This document shows, piece after piece, positions 1 through 12,639 of a stretch of 64,000 bases of DNA (its first letter is position 1; each line of letters opens with the position of its first letter). This DNA comes from Pteria penguin (Eukaryota > Mollusca > Bivalvia > Pterioida > Pteriidae). The position numbers and the translations under genes were made by a program. The DNA is taken from the NCBI GenBank assembly GCA_035048485.1, contig CM068593.1, positions 5,589,151 to 5,653,150 of the forward strand, given 5' to 3'. The notes below the pieces were generated by a model, which had not been told where the DNA came from, did not search any database, and was given only the letters and a program-made list of their open reading frames with translations.

Positions 1-739
1 GAATCAACCCATCACCAAACGACTGACAGACTTCACATCTCAATAAAGGTGAGTCAACCCATCACCACATGACTGACAGACTTCACATCTCAATAAAGGT
101 GAGTCAACCCATCACCATGACAGAATTCACATCTCAATAAAAGTGAGTCAACCCATCACCACACGACTGTAACAGACTTCACATCTCAATAAAGGTCAGT
201 AAACCCATCACCACACGAGTGTGACCGACTTCACATCTCAACAAAGGTCAGTCAATCCATCACCACATGACTGACAGATTTCATATCACAACAAAGGTCA
301 GTAAACTCATCATCACGCGACTGACAGATTTCATATCACAACAAAGGTCAGTCAAAGCATCATCACACGACTGTAACAGACTTCACATCTCAATAAAGGT
401 CAGTCTACCCATCACCACACGACTGTGACCGACTTCACATCTCAACAAAGGTCAGTCAATCTATCACCACATGGCTGACAGATTTCATATCACAACAAAG
501 GTCAGTCAATCCATCACAACAAAACTGACATTTCATATCACAACAAAGGCCTGTCAAAGCATCACCACACAACTGACAGACTTCACATCTCAATAAAGGT
601 CAGTGAACCCATCACCACACGACTGTGACAGATTTCATATCACAACAAAGGTCAGTCAACTCATCACTACAAGACTGTGACAGATTTCATATCACAACAA
701 AGGTCAGTCAACCCATCACCACTAGACTGTGACAGATTT
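1..739. repeat. Minisatellite, ~50-53 bp unit, about 14 copies
   Basis: A head-to-tail array fills the left edge and probably continues outside the window. Each unit holds 'cccatcaccacacgactg', then 'acagacttcacatctcaa' and 'aaaggtcagtca'. Units are 50 bp, or about 53 bp where a 'tgt' insert follows 'gactg'. Two sub-variants differ by 'cttcacatctcaat' versus 'tttcatatcacaac'. The array ends near 739, where unique sequence starts. It is non-coding in all frames. Confidence 0.93.
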
Positions 740-2235
740 AAATATTAACGTATTAAATGACACAAAACTTAATCAAAATAAATATGCCAAAGACAGGTAT
801 CCTAATTATAACTTATTAACTTGACCTTAATATCCTTTAGATGTATCAGTATATCAAAAATAAATTCAATATCTTAATTGGTTCCAGAGATAATGTGCGG
901 AAACTTTTTTCCTAAGTCCAAGGGGAATAACTCTGACAAAATTATTGAACCATAACCAAATCTGAACATGACTTAGATTGGTTGGTTGGTTGATTGGTGT
1001 TTTATGTCCCTTTCAACAATATTTCAGTTATATCGCGACATGGAAGCAGGAGGTTACCAACCTCTTAAACATAGTGGTGCAACCCGGGAATCGAACCCGG
1101 ATCGTCGGCGCCGCAAGCCAAGCGCTTAACCACTACACCACGCCTGCCCCTAACATGACTTAGATATCCTTAAGATGTATCTGTTTGCAAAATATCAATT
1201 CATTATCTCTACCCGTTCCTGAGATAATGAATGGAAACTGCTAATTTTTAGAAATTTTCTAAGTCCAAGAGGGAAAACTCTCACAAAAACAAGTGGGTAT
1301 TGTTTTTTGAACAAAAAACACATGTCTCCCCTTCCTTATGGATGTGTTTCAGAATGGGCCATTACCAGTGGAAGAATCTGACTAGGATTTTAAAATATTA
1401 TAGGAATATAATCTAAGATACAAGTACTCTGTAGAAATGAATGTACAGTAAAACATGGTATAACAAAGTACCACGGACGACCAATTTTGACTCGTTATAA
1501 ATGTATTTTGTTACAACCGTTGCATTTATAATAAATTTTCTGATAAAGGGTACTAAAACTGACTTAAGTTAAGTTCAGGGTCAAAACTTTTGACACAGTT
1601 CATATACAGTGTTATTATATGCTATAAAATTAAAGTCCATAAGTCATACAATTTACAAATTACAATTAGGAATCTTTTTTAAAATTACCTTTTAAGGGGA
1701 GACATAATTATTGAACCATAACCAAATTTAAACCTGACCTAAATATCATTTAGATGTATCAGTATATCAAATATAAATTCAACATCTTTATTGGTTCAAG
1801 AGATAATGTGCGGAAACTGCTAATTTTAAGAAATTTCCGAAGTCCAAGGGGAATAACTCTTATAAAAATAATTCAGCCATATCCAAATTTGAACTTGACC
1901 TAGATATACTTAAGATGTATCTGTATGCAAAATAACAGTTCGATATCTCGATCCGTTCCCGAGATAATGAATGGAAACTGCTAATTTTAAGAAATTTTCT
2001 AAGTCCAAGGGCGACAACTAAGACAAAAATACATGTATTTGAATAATAACCAAGTAACAACTTGACCTAGATATCCTAAAGATGTATCTGTATACCAAAT
2101 ATCAATTCAATATCTTTACTGCTTCCAGAAATAATGAGCGGAAATTGTAAATGGACCGACCAACCGACAACAGCAAAACAATATGCCCCTCCTTCTTTGA
2201 AGGGGGGCATAATAAAAGAAATGTACAAACTCAAA
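740..2235 (+). repeat. Dispersed repeat built of degenerate ~150-250 bp sub-units
   Basis: The words 'taagtccaaggggaataact', 'gaacttgacctagatatc' and 'gagataatgaatggaaactg' recur at about 850-1000, 1150-1300, 1690-1900 and 1900-2150. This shows an internally repeated dispersed element. Its right end is a short hairpin at 2183-2210 ('atgcccctcc' pairing with 'ggggggcat'), and a similar 'tatgcccc...gggggcata' hairpin ends a different repeat near 32400. The block was split by a SINE at 979-1151. No coding capacity was found. Confidence 0.6.
979..1151 (-). mobile_element. tRNA-derived SINE (family 1) with 14 bp target-site duplication
   Basis: Read on the minus strand, the element starts with a tRNA-like head: an A-box-like 'gtggtgtagtggttaag' and a B-box 'gggttcgattcccgg' (about 1085-1099 on plus). 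It ends in the tail 'aatcaaccaaccaacca'. It is flanked by the perfect direct repeat 'aacatgacttagat' at 965-978 and 1152-1165, the hallmark of target-primed insertion. It interrupts the dispersed repeat around it. The tRNA part is not an intact tRNA gene, because the stems are degenerate and a long SINE body follows. Confidence 0.9.
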
Positions 2236-2523
2236 ATCAATTTACATGTATTCTATTAAACAAAAGACGAAGAATGGTAATATATGACTGCAGTTTCGCT
2301 TAATCTTTTTAAAACTGCAGATAAAAGCACATACATGAGTGACTGTTAATAATGATTTTGAATTACACATATATGTATCAAGAGGAAAATTTATTTCCAT
2401 AAGACAGATAGATAGGTCAATTTTTTTTCCAATGAGGTCAATTTTTTTTCCAATGCGTTCAAACAAAGTCCCTTATTCTCTTTTTATGATAGGAGACACA
2501 ATTGCCTTCAATGTTGTTTTTTT

Positions 2524-2705
2524 CTTCTTCAAATCAGGTCCGTTATAAGGACCCTTCCCAATGAAAATTTCATTCATTTTTCCAAAACTTTGTCGAAATT
2601 TTTCTCAAACATTGGTATTTTAGCATTATGTAAATAGGGAAAAAAATCCTCAAATGAAAAGACACAGGCCCCTTTGCAAAAATTCTAAAAAACACTGGCC
2701 TTCAC
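2524..2705 (+). repeat. Dispersed repeat, also present inverted in an MHC intron (61405-61562)
   Basis: This stretch runs from 'cttcaaatcaggtccgttat' through 'aaaatgaaaagacacaggcc' style sequence to 'aaaaaacactggcc'. It matches the reverse complement of the intron segment near 61405-61562 at roughly 80 percent by eye. It is therefore a dispersed repeat and not unique DNA. A perfect 21 bp tandem duplication ('aggtcaattttttttccaatg', 2414-2455) lies just upstream. No ORF of note. Confidence 0.7.
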
Positions 2706-4108
2706 TCATGAATTGTTTAACGAGTAAAATGTATCTATAAAAGAAATGTCTTGTCACATTTCCAAGACACTTATTGTAGTTTTCTCTGGTTCTTAATCAT
2801 GTGATTCAGTTTGATGTTTCAGACATTTTAGTTTGGAGTCGATGCTATTCCCTGGATTACTGATTTGGCCTTTGCCCTAAAATATGAAACTTGATCTGAA
2901 AACAATCTAAATTGAGCAGGATGGCATGTTACTGATGAAGAACAATTAAAGGTTCCTTGTTTGTACTCTCTTATCCCCGATTCTTCGTCTGAAGGCTGTA
3001 CACACATTTATTTTTTGCCGGTTTTTTTACATGTAATCTTAGTAATCTGCATTTGATTCTGCTCATGAGATGCAAACATGAGGAGGATTCAGGTTACATA
3101 CTAACGAACCAGTAAACTTGACACAGGTTGGGAAAAAATGTGTGTATGGACTTCAGACGACAGAACGGGGGTAAGTTTTTATTGCTGACTGCTCCATTTG
3201 GTGCTGTAATGCATAGAATTGTGCATGTCACTATGTTTATCAAAATTGCAAGTTTACGTAACATAAGGAATTGTGACCCTTTCATTCATAATTATGACAC
3301 AACTGGGGCTAAAATGCCATATATATTAGATTTTGTTTACCTCAAGAGGGTTGAGAATCTGTAACTTGGTGATGGTCTTCACATAAGTCTGGGTATCTGA
3401 AAACTGACTCAAGAAAAGGAGAGGATTTCTAAGATCAATACTGGCCAATCCAATCTCTCCTCGAGCCATGCCACGTCCCTCAACTACACCTAAAAAATAT
3501 ATGGCATAATTACTGCTCATCATACTACCTGTAAATAGAAGCATACTGTATATAGTCTAAGCACCCTCATCAGTCCCTATCACTGGCCTTGTACTTATGT
3601 CAACTGCAAAGAGCAAAAACTCTGCTAAAAGAAGGTCTATCATAGCAAACTACATCTTGATTTATAAATTGTCAACTTTACAAGAAGTCAGTATCTTAAA
3701 AAATAGTAGGGTAACATCTCACTTTTCAAGCAAAGGACTATTGTCTACCAGCACATGATGCAATGGACCCACTAAAAGTAGTAAGGAGGGATTTGATACA
3801 TGCTAATGTGTACCATGAAATAGACTTCAGTTTAAATTGATGATGATATTAAATCACCTTAGAAAACTGACAGCCAGAATCAAACCTGAATTTACATGTT
3901 AAATATCCAATATAATACCCTTGAACCAAGCAGCCCTCGCAAAAACTTTGATGAAAGTATGTTAAGTTCACATATGTTTGATTGAGTAAGGGATATATAT
4001 TGATACCAGAATACAGACTTTTAAAATCTCAGTTCAGATTAACAGGAAATTCAAATAAATGAATGAGTTGTAACTATTTATATGCACTGATACCAGATTA
4101 ATAGAATC
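2706..4108. other. Intergenic stretch with nothing recognised
   Basis: AT-rich sequence without a convincing ORF, RNA gene or repeat family that I can name. The short ORFs here overlap each other on both strands and look random. Confidence 0.5.
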
Positions 4109-4227
4109 TACCGCTATTGCCTGGTGGTGACAGAGAAATCAAGTGTCAAATTAGCTTAGTCCATTCCTCTGCAAGCCTTGATACGAGGGTTAGTTGATTT
4201 CTCTGTCACCAGCAGACAATAGCGGTA
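4109..4227. repeat. Foldback / MITE-like hairpin, 34 bp arms
   Basis: The left arm (4109-4142, starting 'taccgctattgcctggtggt') pairs with the right arm (4194-4227) with 2 mismatches across 34 bp. The spacer is 51 bp. A short element with long terminal inverted repeats and no coding capacity fits a MITE or foldback element. I see no clear target-site duplication. Confidence 0.75.
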
Positions 4228-4667
4228 AATTATTTTTCTCCCATTCAATAATTTGCCTCTAATTTTGTCATTTTCCCTTCCGTTTTGTTGGAAAATGAAC
4301 AAAAAATAGGTTGCTTGATGTTGACATATGTCGCATTTGCTTATGACATCATGATAACATTGAGCGTGAAATAGGTCGTGTAGCTTATCTTCCACCCCCC
4401 TGTGGGAGACAGGCTGATCATTTTGCAGTAAATATGAGAATAACTCTGTGAATATGGGAAAAAACAAAAGCAACACCTTCATTGCGTTACATTACTGTTG
4501 CTTAATTTAACAGTACTAATAGTTCTACATCAGACAATAACTCTGTCAAATTAAATACATGTACACAATACCGGAAAATCGTTGATATTCTTTTACTGGT
4601 ATTCTAAAGTTGGTCTTAAGGCATCAACCTAGATTACTTGTAAACTGAATATGTATTTCTTTAAGAG

Positions 4668-4942
4668 CTGATTGATTGATTGATTGATTATTGTTTTACG
4701 TCACTCCATGATTATTTCATGTATATGGTGACAGCACCTGCCTGATGCATTGCATACAAATTTAGACCTTTGCAACGGACCCACCCGAAGCAGTGAGGGA
4801 TCTTTTATGTGCCACACCTACCGGGGCCTCTGTTTTTACTGTCTCATCCGAAAGGCAGAACACCAGTGTGCCCAGGGTGGGAATCGAACCCTGGATCTCT
4901 CGATCACGAGCCAAGCACCTCATCCACTAGGTTACACTGGCT
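4668..4942 (-). mobile_element. tRNA-derived SINE (family 2), full-length copy
   Basis: The minus strand begins with a tRNA-like head: A-box region 'gtgtaacctagtggatgagg' and B-box 'gggttcgattcccacc'. A body follows with a conserved block around 'gatccctcactgcttcgggt', and the tail is 'acgtaaaacaataatcaatc'. Near-direct repeats 'ttctttaagag' and 'ttctttgagag' flank it, so the insertion looks old. Other copies of the family lie at 5190-5415 (remnant), 40405-40677 (young) and 42430-42640 (remnant). Confidence 0.85.
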
Positions 4943-5189
4943 TATTCTTTGAGAGTAAGATTTTATCTAAAATTCACTGCAATACTTACATCAATAATGA
5001 AAAAAAAATCTGGGAAACTGATAGACCCACTATTAGCCCTAAACTTAGACATCATACATCACACCAGTTGAAATGCAATCTGAATCTGTAATTCTTTGTA
5101 AAAGTTGTGAGTAAATTGGAGATTCCATAATGAAAACAAGCCTGGAAAACAATTTCACCTACTTCAGCACTAAAGTAGGTCATGCTGTA

Positions 5190-5415
5190 CCATTGATTGA
5201 TTGATTGATTGATAATTGTTTTACGTCACTCCATGCTTATTTCACATATATGGTGACAACATCTCCCTGATGCATTGCATATAAATTTAAACCTTTGTAA
5301 TGGACCTACCCGAAGCAGTGCCACACCTACCATGACACAGGTTCTCAGTTGTTACTATTTCATCAAAAAGACACAACACTGGTGTGTCCATGACGGGAGT
5401 ACCAATCCCGTTAAC
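5190..5415 (-). mobile_element. SINE family 2, diverged copy with eroded tRNA head
   Basis: The tail '(attg)n ... gttttacgtcactccatg' and the body 'ggtgacaac...cctgatgcattgcat' match the copy at 4668-4942. The block around 5310 has internal deletions, and the B-box region is decayed ('gtaccaatcccgtt'). It lies about 250 bp from the full-length copy in the same orientation. Confidence 0.75.
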
Positions 5416-5605
5416 ATGTGAACTGAAACTGTATTTATCTGGTTTTGATTAAATTTCTGGGCAAACTAAACCGAAAACTGTTTCACCTACTTTTATTCCT
5501 AAAGGTCATATGCACCAATGCAGCTGAAATGTGTTCTGAACTTGATATCTCTCTGAGAAGAAGGTTGTGACCAAATTTCAAAGCAATTTCTCTATCAATA
5601 ACAAA

Positions 5606-8600
5606 ACAAGAGGCCCAAGTGGGTCTATATCGCTCACCTGGGTACCTAGATGATCAGGCATGCAGGAAGGAAGAATTCATTTCTTTTTGCATTACACAAA
5701 TGTTGAAAATATATGTCAAATTTCATTTCAGACCAGAATAAAAAACAACACTTTTTTGCACATCCATTCAGGTGATTTTGATATTAAGCATTTGCTTTGT
5801 CTCTGTAAGATGTGATTCAGGGCAACAAGTTAGTCATTTTCTGTAGGTGGGGCCTATTGTTGACTGATTTCAAGTCTGGATCATGAACAACAAATTTCAA
5901 ATTAAAGTTTCAAATATTCCAACTTAAAATGGCCTAATTTCATATGTTGTCATCTATAAACTTATTTAAATATGTAAAGAAATGAAAAAAAATTTTGACC
6001 ACAGCTGGATTGAACTGCTACTCTCCATATTTTAATTACGAAGTGGTATATACATGTATACCGTTGTGAGGCCTAGTTTTTAGACATGGTGGCATTATCT
6101 GTTGACCAATTTGGATGAAATGTACAAAATTGATAGAGGATCTGTCACCAGGGTATCCATCATAATGTGCTGCCCAGGTTACCATTTCTTGATGGTGACA
6201 GTTCTTTGATTTATTGTAATTTTGGGGAATTATATATTGTTCCACAAATAATGAGTCTAACACACATTGTCAGTTTCTTAAATATATTCACACTATGTAC
6301 ATGATATTGCTTACAACACAGTCAGTCTAAGTGACCATTATAAATTCTGAAGTTTGGTCAGTGTAAAATAATGCAATATAAATATCCATTGATGAATTGA
6401 TGCAACTTAAATATAATCCAATATGAATGACAGTATAACAAAATCATTAAACTAAAAACTGAACTGTATAAAACTGTGCCTAAACTCTACTATATAACTG
6501 TATATCAGAACTCTCTAAAACTGTCTAAAATCTCCCCTCTCTCCCCTATTTTTTTTATCTCCTATCCTTATATGTAAACTCACAAACATGGTAAATTATT
6601 ATTGTTGACCAATCAAGATCAAGTTATTAAGATGGGATTGGCTTAATTTTAAACTAAAATAATAAACATGTTCCCATAGCCCCTGTGTGTCCCTCATAAA
6701 AAGATCAATGGGATTAACAGAGATGCCATAAAAACACCTGAGGTATACAGGTAAATTGAGCAAATGGTCAAGTGTGATAAATCAATTATCTCATTACAAT
6801 ATAATTGCTAGACCTAAACAAACAATCAAATGCCTCAGCTCAGGAAGTGTCCAGAAATCAAATTAAGCTGTCTGATGTTTATGGGAAGGAATTTTACTGT
6901 AATTATAACAATTAACTCAAAATGAAATGTTTGTAAATAATTGCAAAAATAGATCTTAATGTAAATATGGTTAATTTAGAATATATGTATAAAGTGAAAA
7001 CTAATATTTTCACTGGTGATAGATCTATAGTACTTCATGTATACCATGTTTCATTAAAATCTTTCATGTGGTATAACAGCAGAAATTCAAAATTTGAAGA
7101 ATTGTCCCTATACACCCTCATTTGAAAGTCTTAAAAAATTTATAGAAAATCCAAAAATTGAGATACTGACAAAAGTTATTTTTGCATTTCATAGCACTTT
7201 ATCATAGGAATAAGTCCAAGGGCAATAACTCCTACAGAAATGGTCTTATCCAACCTATCTTGGAACTTGACCTGCAAAAAAAACTTGAAATTTTTTAGTA
7301 CAAGCCCCTTCCCCCCCCCTTAAATTATAAATTTCTCAAAAATGAAGAAAAAGATATCAATACCTGTAAAATATGTGACAGTTGGTACATTTTACTTGTT
7401 TCATGATAAATTTCATACTGTTTTTACAAAATTAGATTTTTAATGAATTTTCAAAACAAAATCTTGAAATTTATAAGTCCAAGGGCCATAAATCCGTCAA
7501 AAGTGATCAATCGTAACAAAACTCGAACTGGTACTGATGTCGCTTGATATACCAAAATTCAATTCAATATCTTGAAAGATAGCAAAAAAAGTCCAGAAAA
7601 CATGACCTTGGACAGATGGTCAACCCCCCCCCCCCCCTAAAATTATCAATATCTCAAAAATGAAAAAAAACATATTAAAACCTGTAATATATGTAATAGT
7701 TGGTACGTTTTACTTGTTTCATGATAAATTTCATAATGTTTTGACAAATAATAGATTTTTAATGAATTTCTGAAAAATCTTGAAATTTGTAAGTCCAAGG
7801 GCCATAAATCTGTCAAAAGTAGGTCAATCGTAACAAAACTCAAACTGGTACTGATGCCATATATATATATATATTTCGATTCAATATCTTGAAAGACGGC
7901 CAAAAAAAAGTCCGGAAAGCATGACCTAGGACATATGGTCACCATCCCCCTAAAATTATAAATTTCTCAAAAATGAAGAAAAACGTATTAAAACCCGTAA
8001 TATATACATGTGATAGTTGGTACATTTTGTTTGTTTCATGATACATTTCATAATTTTTGACAAAAAATACATTTTTAATGAATTTCAGAAAAAATCTTGA
8101 AATTTTTAAGTCCAAGGGCCATAAATCCGTTAAAAAAAGGTCAATCGTAACAAAACTTGAACTGGTACTGACGCTGCTTGAAATAAAGCTATATATCAAA
8201 TTTCAACTCAAAATCTTAAAAGACGGCCAAAAAAAAGTCAGGAAAACTTGACCCCGGACGGCCGGACACACAGTACCACGGAACGACAGCGCGATAACAT
8301 AATACATCCCGTCTAATGACAGGCGTATAAAAAATTCATAAAAAAAAACAAAAATTGAGATACTGACAAAATTCTTTCACAATAATATTCCTTACCATAA
8401 TTATGATCAAAATAGTCATTAAGAAATCACCAATATCAATTAACTGAAAAACGTGACACTTTTCTGCATTGGTCAAAAACTTGAAAATTTCCATTTGACG
8501 GACCTTAACCCTGAACACAATTTTTGATAACCCATCTTTATAGATTTTTAAAATGCAATTAGTTTCTCCATTTATGCACTGGTTCTGGAGGAGAAGATTT

Positions 8601-8849
8601 TTGAAGAGGGGTACCGTTTTGGGCACTTTTGGCCCCGCCCTGGATCCACCCCTGAGGGAATCTGGATGTAGAACACAATTTTAGTAGGGCACCTTGAGTA
8701 CATCATATATACAAAGTTTAATCCAAATCTGCAAAGCAGCTCCAGAGAAGAAGTCGAAAATGTGAAAAAGTTAACGACGGACGGACGGATGACAAACGGC
8801 GCACTATGACTATAGCTCACATGAGCCTTTGGCTCAGGCGAGTTAAAAA
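5606..8849 (+). repeat. Long dispersed repeat, copy A (expanded)
   Basis: It starts with 'caagaggcccaagtgggtct' followed by 'atatcgctcacct' and ends with 'gagcctttggctcaggcgag'. The same start is at 10218 and the same style of end at about 37915, so these are termini of one widespread element family. Segments such as 'gttgaccaatttggatgaaa' recur at about 6105, 10725 and 19735. The copy has been enlarged by a three-fold tandem block (7310-8262). It has no transposase-like ORF, so it is presumably non-autonomous. Confidence 0.7.
7310..8262 (+). repeat. Three tandem ~310 bp units inside copy A
   Basis: Three successive units each begin with a C-run and 'taaattataaatttctcaaa'. Each passes through 'agtccaagggccataaatc' and 'gtaacaaaactcgaactggt', then ends 'aaaaaagtccggaaa...catgacc'. 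Unit starts are near 7310, 7625 and 7940. The copies differ by scattered substitutions, so the triplication is not recent. The ORFs that run through them are by-products of the repeat. Confidence 0.85.
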
Positions 8850-10217
8850 GTCTGGAAAAGCATATGACCTTCTAAGTCAAAGTGCATCAATCTGGCTGTA
8901 AAGCATATTAACTCCTACACTTATTTATAGATACATTGTGACGAAATATCAACACTAAATATATCAGCTACAGAAAAGAATCAAAAGACTGTAAGTCCTG
9001 AGGGTCGCCAACAACTACAGAAATGGAAGAACAAACAGGCTATCTTTGAATTAATGTTAACATGTCTCACAGCTCAGTTATATTCAATTTATATGCAATG
9101 TGTCAATACACCGATCCACTTTAGTCGAATGTTATGTACTTTAGCACAAAATACTACTATGATGACGTCACGCAAGGTTGGACAAGTCGGACATTTGATA
9201 ATGACGTCATAACCATAACAATCAGAAGTCCACCAAACATCGCTTTTTATGCTGTAAAGTGGATCGGTGTATTACCAAAGGCACTGAGAGTTGCAACTGG
9301 GTAAAAGACTGAACATAGCTGTAGCAATTAAGAGACATCCTTGATATATTGCCCTTATGTATGCCAGATATTCTGATATTCCTTAAGCTCTTTGTGTTCA
9401 TTCTATGCAATGAATTCTGTGTAAATAACATCTCTGATTAAGACACAAGATAGGCTTCTTACTTCAATATTTATTCTAAAAACAAGTAAAATACATCTTC
9501 AATTACTGGCACAATATGATGTGAGTAACAGGAAAAGCCATGGTGTTAACAATCAATATTTGTGAAAATGATAAATATATGTTAAACAAATGTATTATGA
9601 CTAGAATAGAACTACTTCCTAGATATGAAAACAAACTGGGTATATTAATATGCATGACAATGAGTAAATATGAAACATGGTAAGTTTCCTCGATTTTGAC
9701 AATCTTAAATTTGAAACTTGTATCTGGCTTGAAAATTGTTTGGTACATAATTTCCCTGATATGGATATCAACTAATGAATGTAATGTTGAAGGCTAAATA
9801 CTACATACAAGTAAAGCAAAACACAAATTAATAATATCCCTGAACATATCAAACTCAAATCCAGAGCTGCACATGTAAGAATGTCTCTTGCGTTTTACAT
9901 GCAAAATATTTCTAGGTTTTAATTTCACAGGGTAAAAAGTCAGTATGAAGTCTGCATGTTCAACAAGAAACAGCTCACAAATGAAAACAAATGGTAAAAC
10001 ATGCACAATAAAAAGGAAAACCTTGGCTTATAATGTCACTACTGTGGACAACAAGGCAAGACATCAGTTTTGCTATCGATGAGTAATAATAACAAATAAA
10101 ATGTAAAGAAAGCTGTAACTGCTGTCACTATAAGCAATACTAGTACAAAAAGATACTCAACATTTGATACAAAAGTTGCCTTATCATCATGTAACTGAGT
10201 GAATATAATAAATGAAT
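8850..10217. other. Intergenic stretch; one foldback element, otherwise nothing recognised
   Basis: Apart from the foldback element at 9105-9273, this AT-rich segment shows no supportable gene, RNA or named repeat. Confidence 0.45.
9105..9273. repeat. MITE-like element, perfect 19 bp terminal inverted repeats
   Basis: 'aatacaccgatccacttta' at 9105-9123 is the exact reverse complement of 9255-9273. The 169 bp element has an interior with two 'tgacgtca' palindromes, about 9161-9168 and 9201-9210. A related interior without the same clear ends occurs at about 35065-35200, which suggests a family. Confidence 0.8.
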
Positions 10218-11175
10218 AACAAGAAGCCCAAGTGGGCCTATATCGCTCACTTGAGTACCTAGATTATCAGTCATGCAGGAAGGAAGAAGTTATTTATTTT
10301 TGCATTACGTGACTAAGTCAACACAAATGTTGAAAATGTCAAATTTTATTTCAGACCAGAGTAAAAAACAACCCTTTTTTGCACATCCATTCAGGTGATT
10401 TTGATGATAAGCATCTGCTTTGTCTCTGCAAGATGCGACTCAGGGCAACAAGTTTGTCATTTTCTTTAGATTGGGCCTTTTGTTGACTGATTTCAAGTCT
10501 GGGTCATGAACAAATATTGTTTCAAATATTGTCCAGATCCAACTTAAAATGGCCTAATTTCATGTGTTGAGAAACATCTATAAACTTATTTAGATGTGTA
10601 AAGAAATGAAAAAATAAAATTTTGACCACAGCTGGATTTGAACCTCTGTTCTCCATATTTTTATTACCAAGTGATACATGTACCATTGTGAGACCTATTT
10701 TTCAGACATGGTGGCACCATCTGTTGACCAATTTGGATGAAATGTATAAAATTGATAAATAACCTATAGTACTTCATGTATACTATCTTTCACTCAAATC
10801 TTTCATGTGGTATAACAGCAGAAGTTAAAAATGTGAAAAACTGTCCATATACACCCTCATTTGGAAGTCTTAAAAAATTAATAGAAAATCCAAAAATTGA
10901 GACATTGACAAAATTCTTTCAAAATAACATTCCTTACCATAATTATGATCAAAATAGTCATTAAGAAATCACCAATATCAATTAACTAGGAAATATGACA
11001 CTTTTCTGTACTAAAATCACCGTCGAGAAACACGTCAAAAACTTGAAAATTTCTATTTGACGGATCTTAACCCAGAACACAATTTTTAATAACCCATCTT
11101 TATGTATTGTTGAAATGCAATTAGTTTCCCCATTTATGCACTGGTTAAAAATTGTGTTCAGGTGAGCTAAAAAAG
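10218..11175 (+). repeat. Long dispersed repeat, copy B
   Basis: It starts 'caagaagcccaagtgggcct' and ends 'gttcaggtgagctaaaaaag'. Most of its length aligns with copy A without the tandem expansion, for example 'ggtatgagcattgcattacg'-type sequence and 'ttgaccacagctggatttga'. It contains no meaningful ORF. A third partial copy is at 19500-19853. Confidence 0.75.
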
Positions 11176-11645
11176 CTGTGTCATAAGCACACGAGTTTCT
11201 GCATGAGGCTCATTATTCTAAATTCCACCAAACACTGTATCAAAATGTATTAAATATTGGTTCAGACTTTTACATATGGATGATAGACTGCCAAAGGCAC
11301 AGAACAAAATGTTGTATGATCTTTATATGAATGGTAGAAAAACATAGACTAACTACATCAATTAAATATATCCCTTTTACATATCATTTTGGAGATTTGT
11401 GGGAAAAACCACAAAACCACAAGTGTGGTAGCCCAGATAATTTATTTACTGTTTAAGCAAAAGCTTTAGCAGAATTATGTACAAAACTGAAACTGTGAGA
11501 TTTATTCCATCAGTAAATTCTCAACTTCTGTACTTTTAAAACTGAATTTTTAAACCACATATACTTAATGGTGGTAAAATAGATTTGTCGTAGTTCAGAA
11601 TCTCAAATCAAGATACATAGAGAAAGGTAGATAAATCAATGTGAA
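11176..11645. other. Short intergenic stretch, nothing recognised
   Basis: No ORF, repeat or RNA gene that I can support. Confidence 0.4.
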
Positions 11646-11834
11646 TTGAAGCAAAGGCTGTGTACAATTTGTTATTCAAATAGTCATAAATATGATGAAA
11701 TACATGTGCTTAAAAATTGCACTTTATACAATGAGTTGAGAGATCATTTAACTCTTGAATTATGTTCAACAACATTATCAGATGCTATGCACTCATATAT
11801 AGACATTTACAGTATAAGTGGCTTAATTGAATAG
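11646..11834 (+). pseudogene. Possible C-terminal fragment of a non-LTR retrotransposon reverse transcriptase
   Basis: The 62-codon stretch opens with a non-ATG codon and reads 'RLCTICYSNSHKYDEIHVL' then 'NCTLYNELRDHL'. The pattern C-x2-C, then D/E-x-x-H-x-L, then C-x-x-Y-x-x-L-R resembles the zinc-knuckle-like segment after the reverse transcriptase in several LINE families. No upstream RT or endonuclease is present, so at best it is a 5'-truncated scrap. It could also be a chance ORF. Confidence 0.35.
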
Positions 11835-12037
11835 GCTATTTGTCAGGACTTTATTATTCAAATAAAGGAATATTCAATTATACGGCATGACGAAAGAATG
11901 CAGTTTCAAAGACCAGATGATCGACAGATTTTGCAAGAACTGCATACGTGTATAACTTTCACCGTATCTGTAATGAAATCAGTGTACATATATCTATATA
12001 TAGATACACTAGAGTTACCTCTCTTTGATCCCTTTAT

Positions 12038-12392
12038 AGAGTTTTCCCATGTGATGTCACACCACTGGCATTAGCGGCCATGTTGGAGTACAACTCTCTG
12101 ACTTTTTCCATCTCTACCATGTAAACTTCATTAAATTCCTGAGAAATTAACTATTCATCAGGGTAGATTTCGTGACTTCAGTCTTAATTAATCAGTAAAT
12201 ATAATCAATCAGTTGAAAATTTTCTGTAAAACATTTAGATAAACAATGCGATTATTTCATAAAATTAAGTTAAATCAAGCAGTTTTATATGAGCATTGAT
12301 AGGTAAAGTCCGAGAGTTGTACTCCAATGAGGGAGATAACTCTAGCTAATTTGAGGAAAACAGGGCTGTATGGGAACACTCTATTGTTTGCT
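12038..12392. repeat. MITE-like foldback element
   Basis: An inner inverted pair (12086-12107 and 12305-12326, 'tggagtacaactctctgact', 1 mismatch in 22) lies within weaker outer complementarity ('atagagttttcccat' near 12039 against 'caatagagtgttcccata' at the right end). The spacer is AT-rich and non-coding. It lies next to the transposase remnant and may be unrelated to it. Confidence 0.65.
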
Positions 12393-12639
12393 CGAGTCAA
12401 CAGACCACATTTTCGATAATTTTGAAACTCTCTTTTTAAGTACAATGACCAAATGTTATTAAATAGCTACATTACACATGCTCAACAGACCGTAAAGATA
12501 AAACCACCGTCTATTGATACACACGTAATTGTATCTCAGTCGTGTAACCAGGGTGATCAAAGACATAAGACAGGTTAAACAGTATGTTTTAACAAAGGCA
12601 AATTAAAAGGCGTATTCAAGCGAGTGAGAAATTTCAATT

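Noticed and set aside
1..739. CRISPR-like direct repeats
   Set aside because: Units are contiguous with no unique spacers, and the DNA is clearly eukaryotic.
1080..1150. Candidate tRNA gene (A- and B-box present)
   Set aside because: Stems do not fold as a functional cloverleaf, a SINE body and target duplication are present, and similar heads occur in SINE contexts elsewhere (4.9, 40.2, 40.6, 40.7 kb).
7646..8251. ORFs in the 7.3-8.3 kb tandem block
   Set aside because: They repeat with the 310 bp period in several frames, are Phe/Ile/Lys-rich from AT bias, and differ between units by non-synonymous changes.
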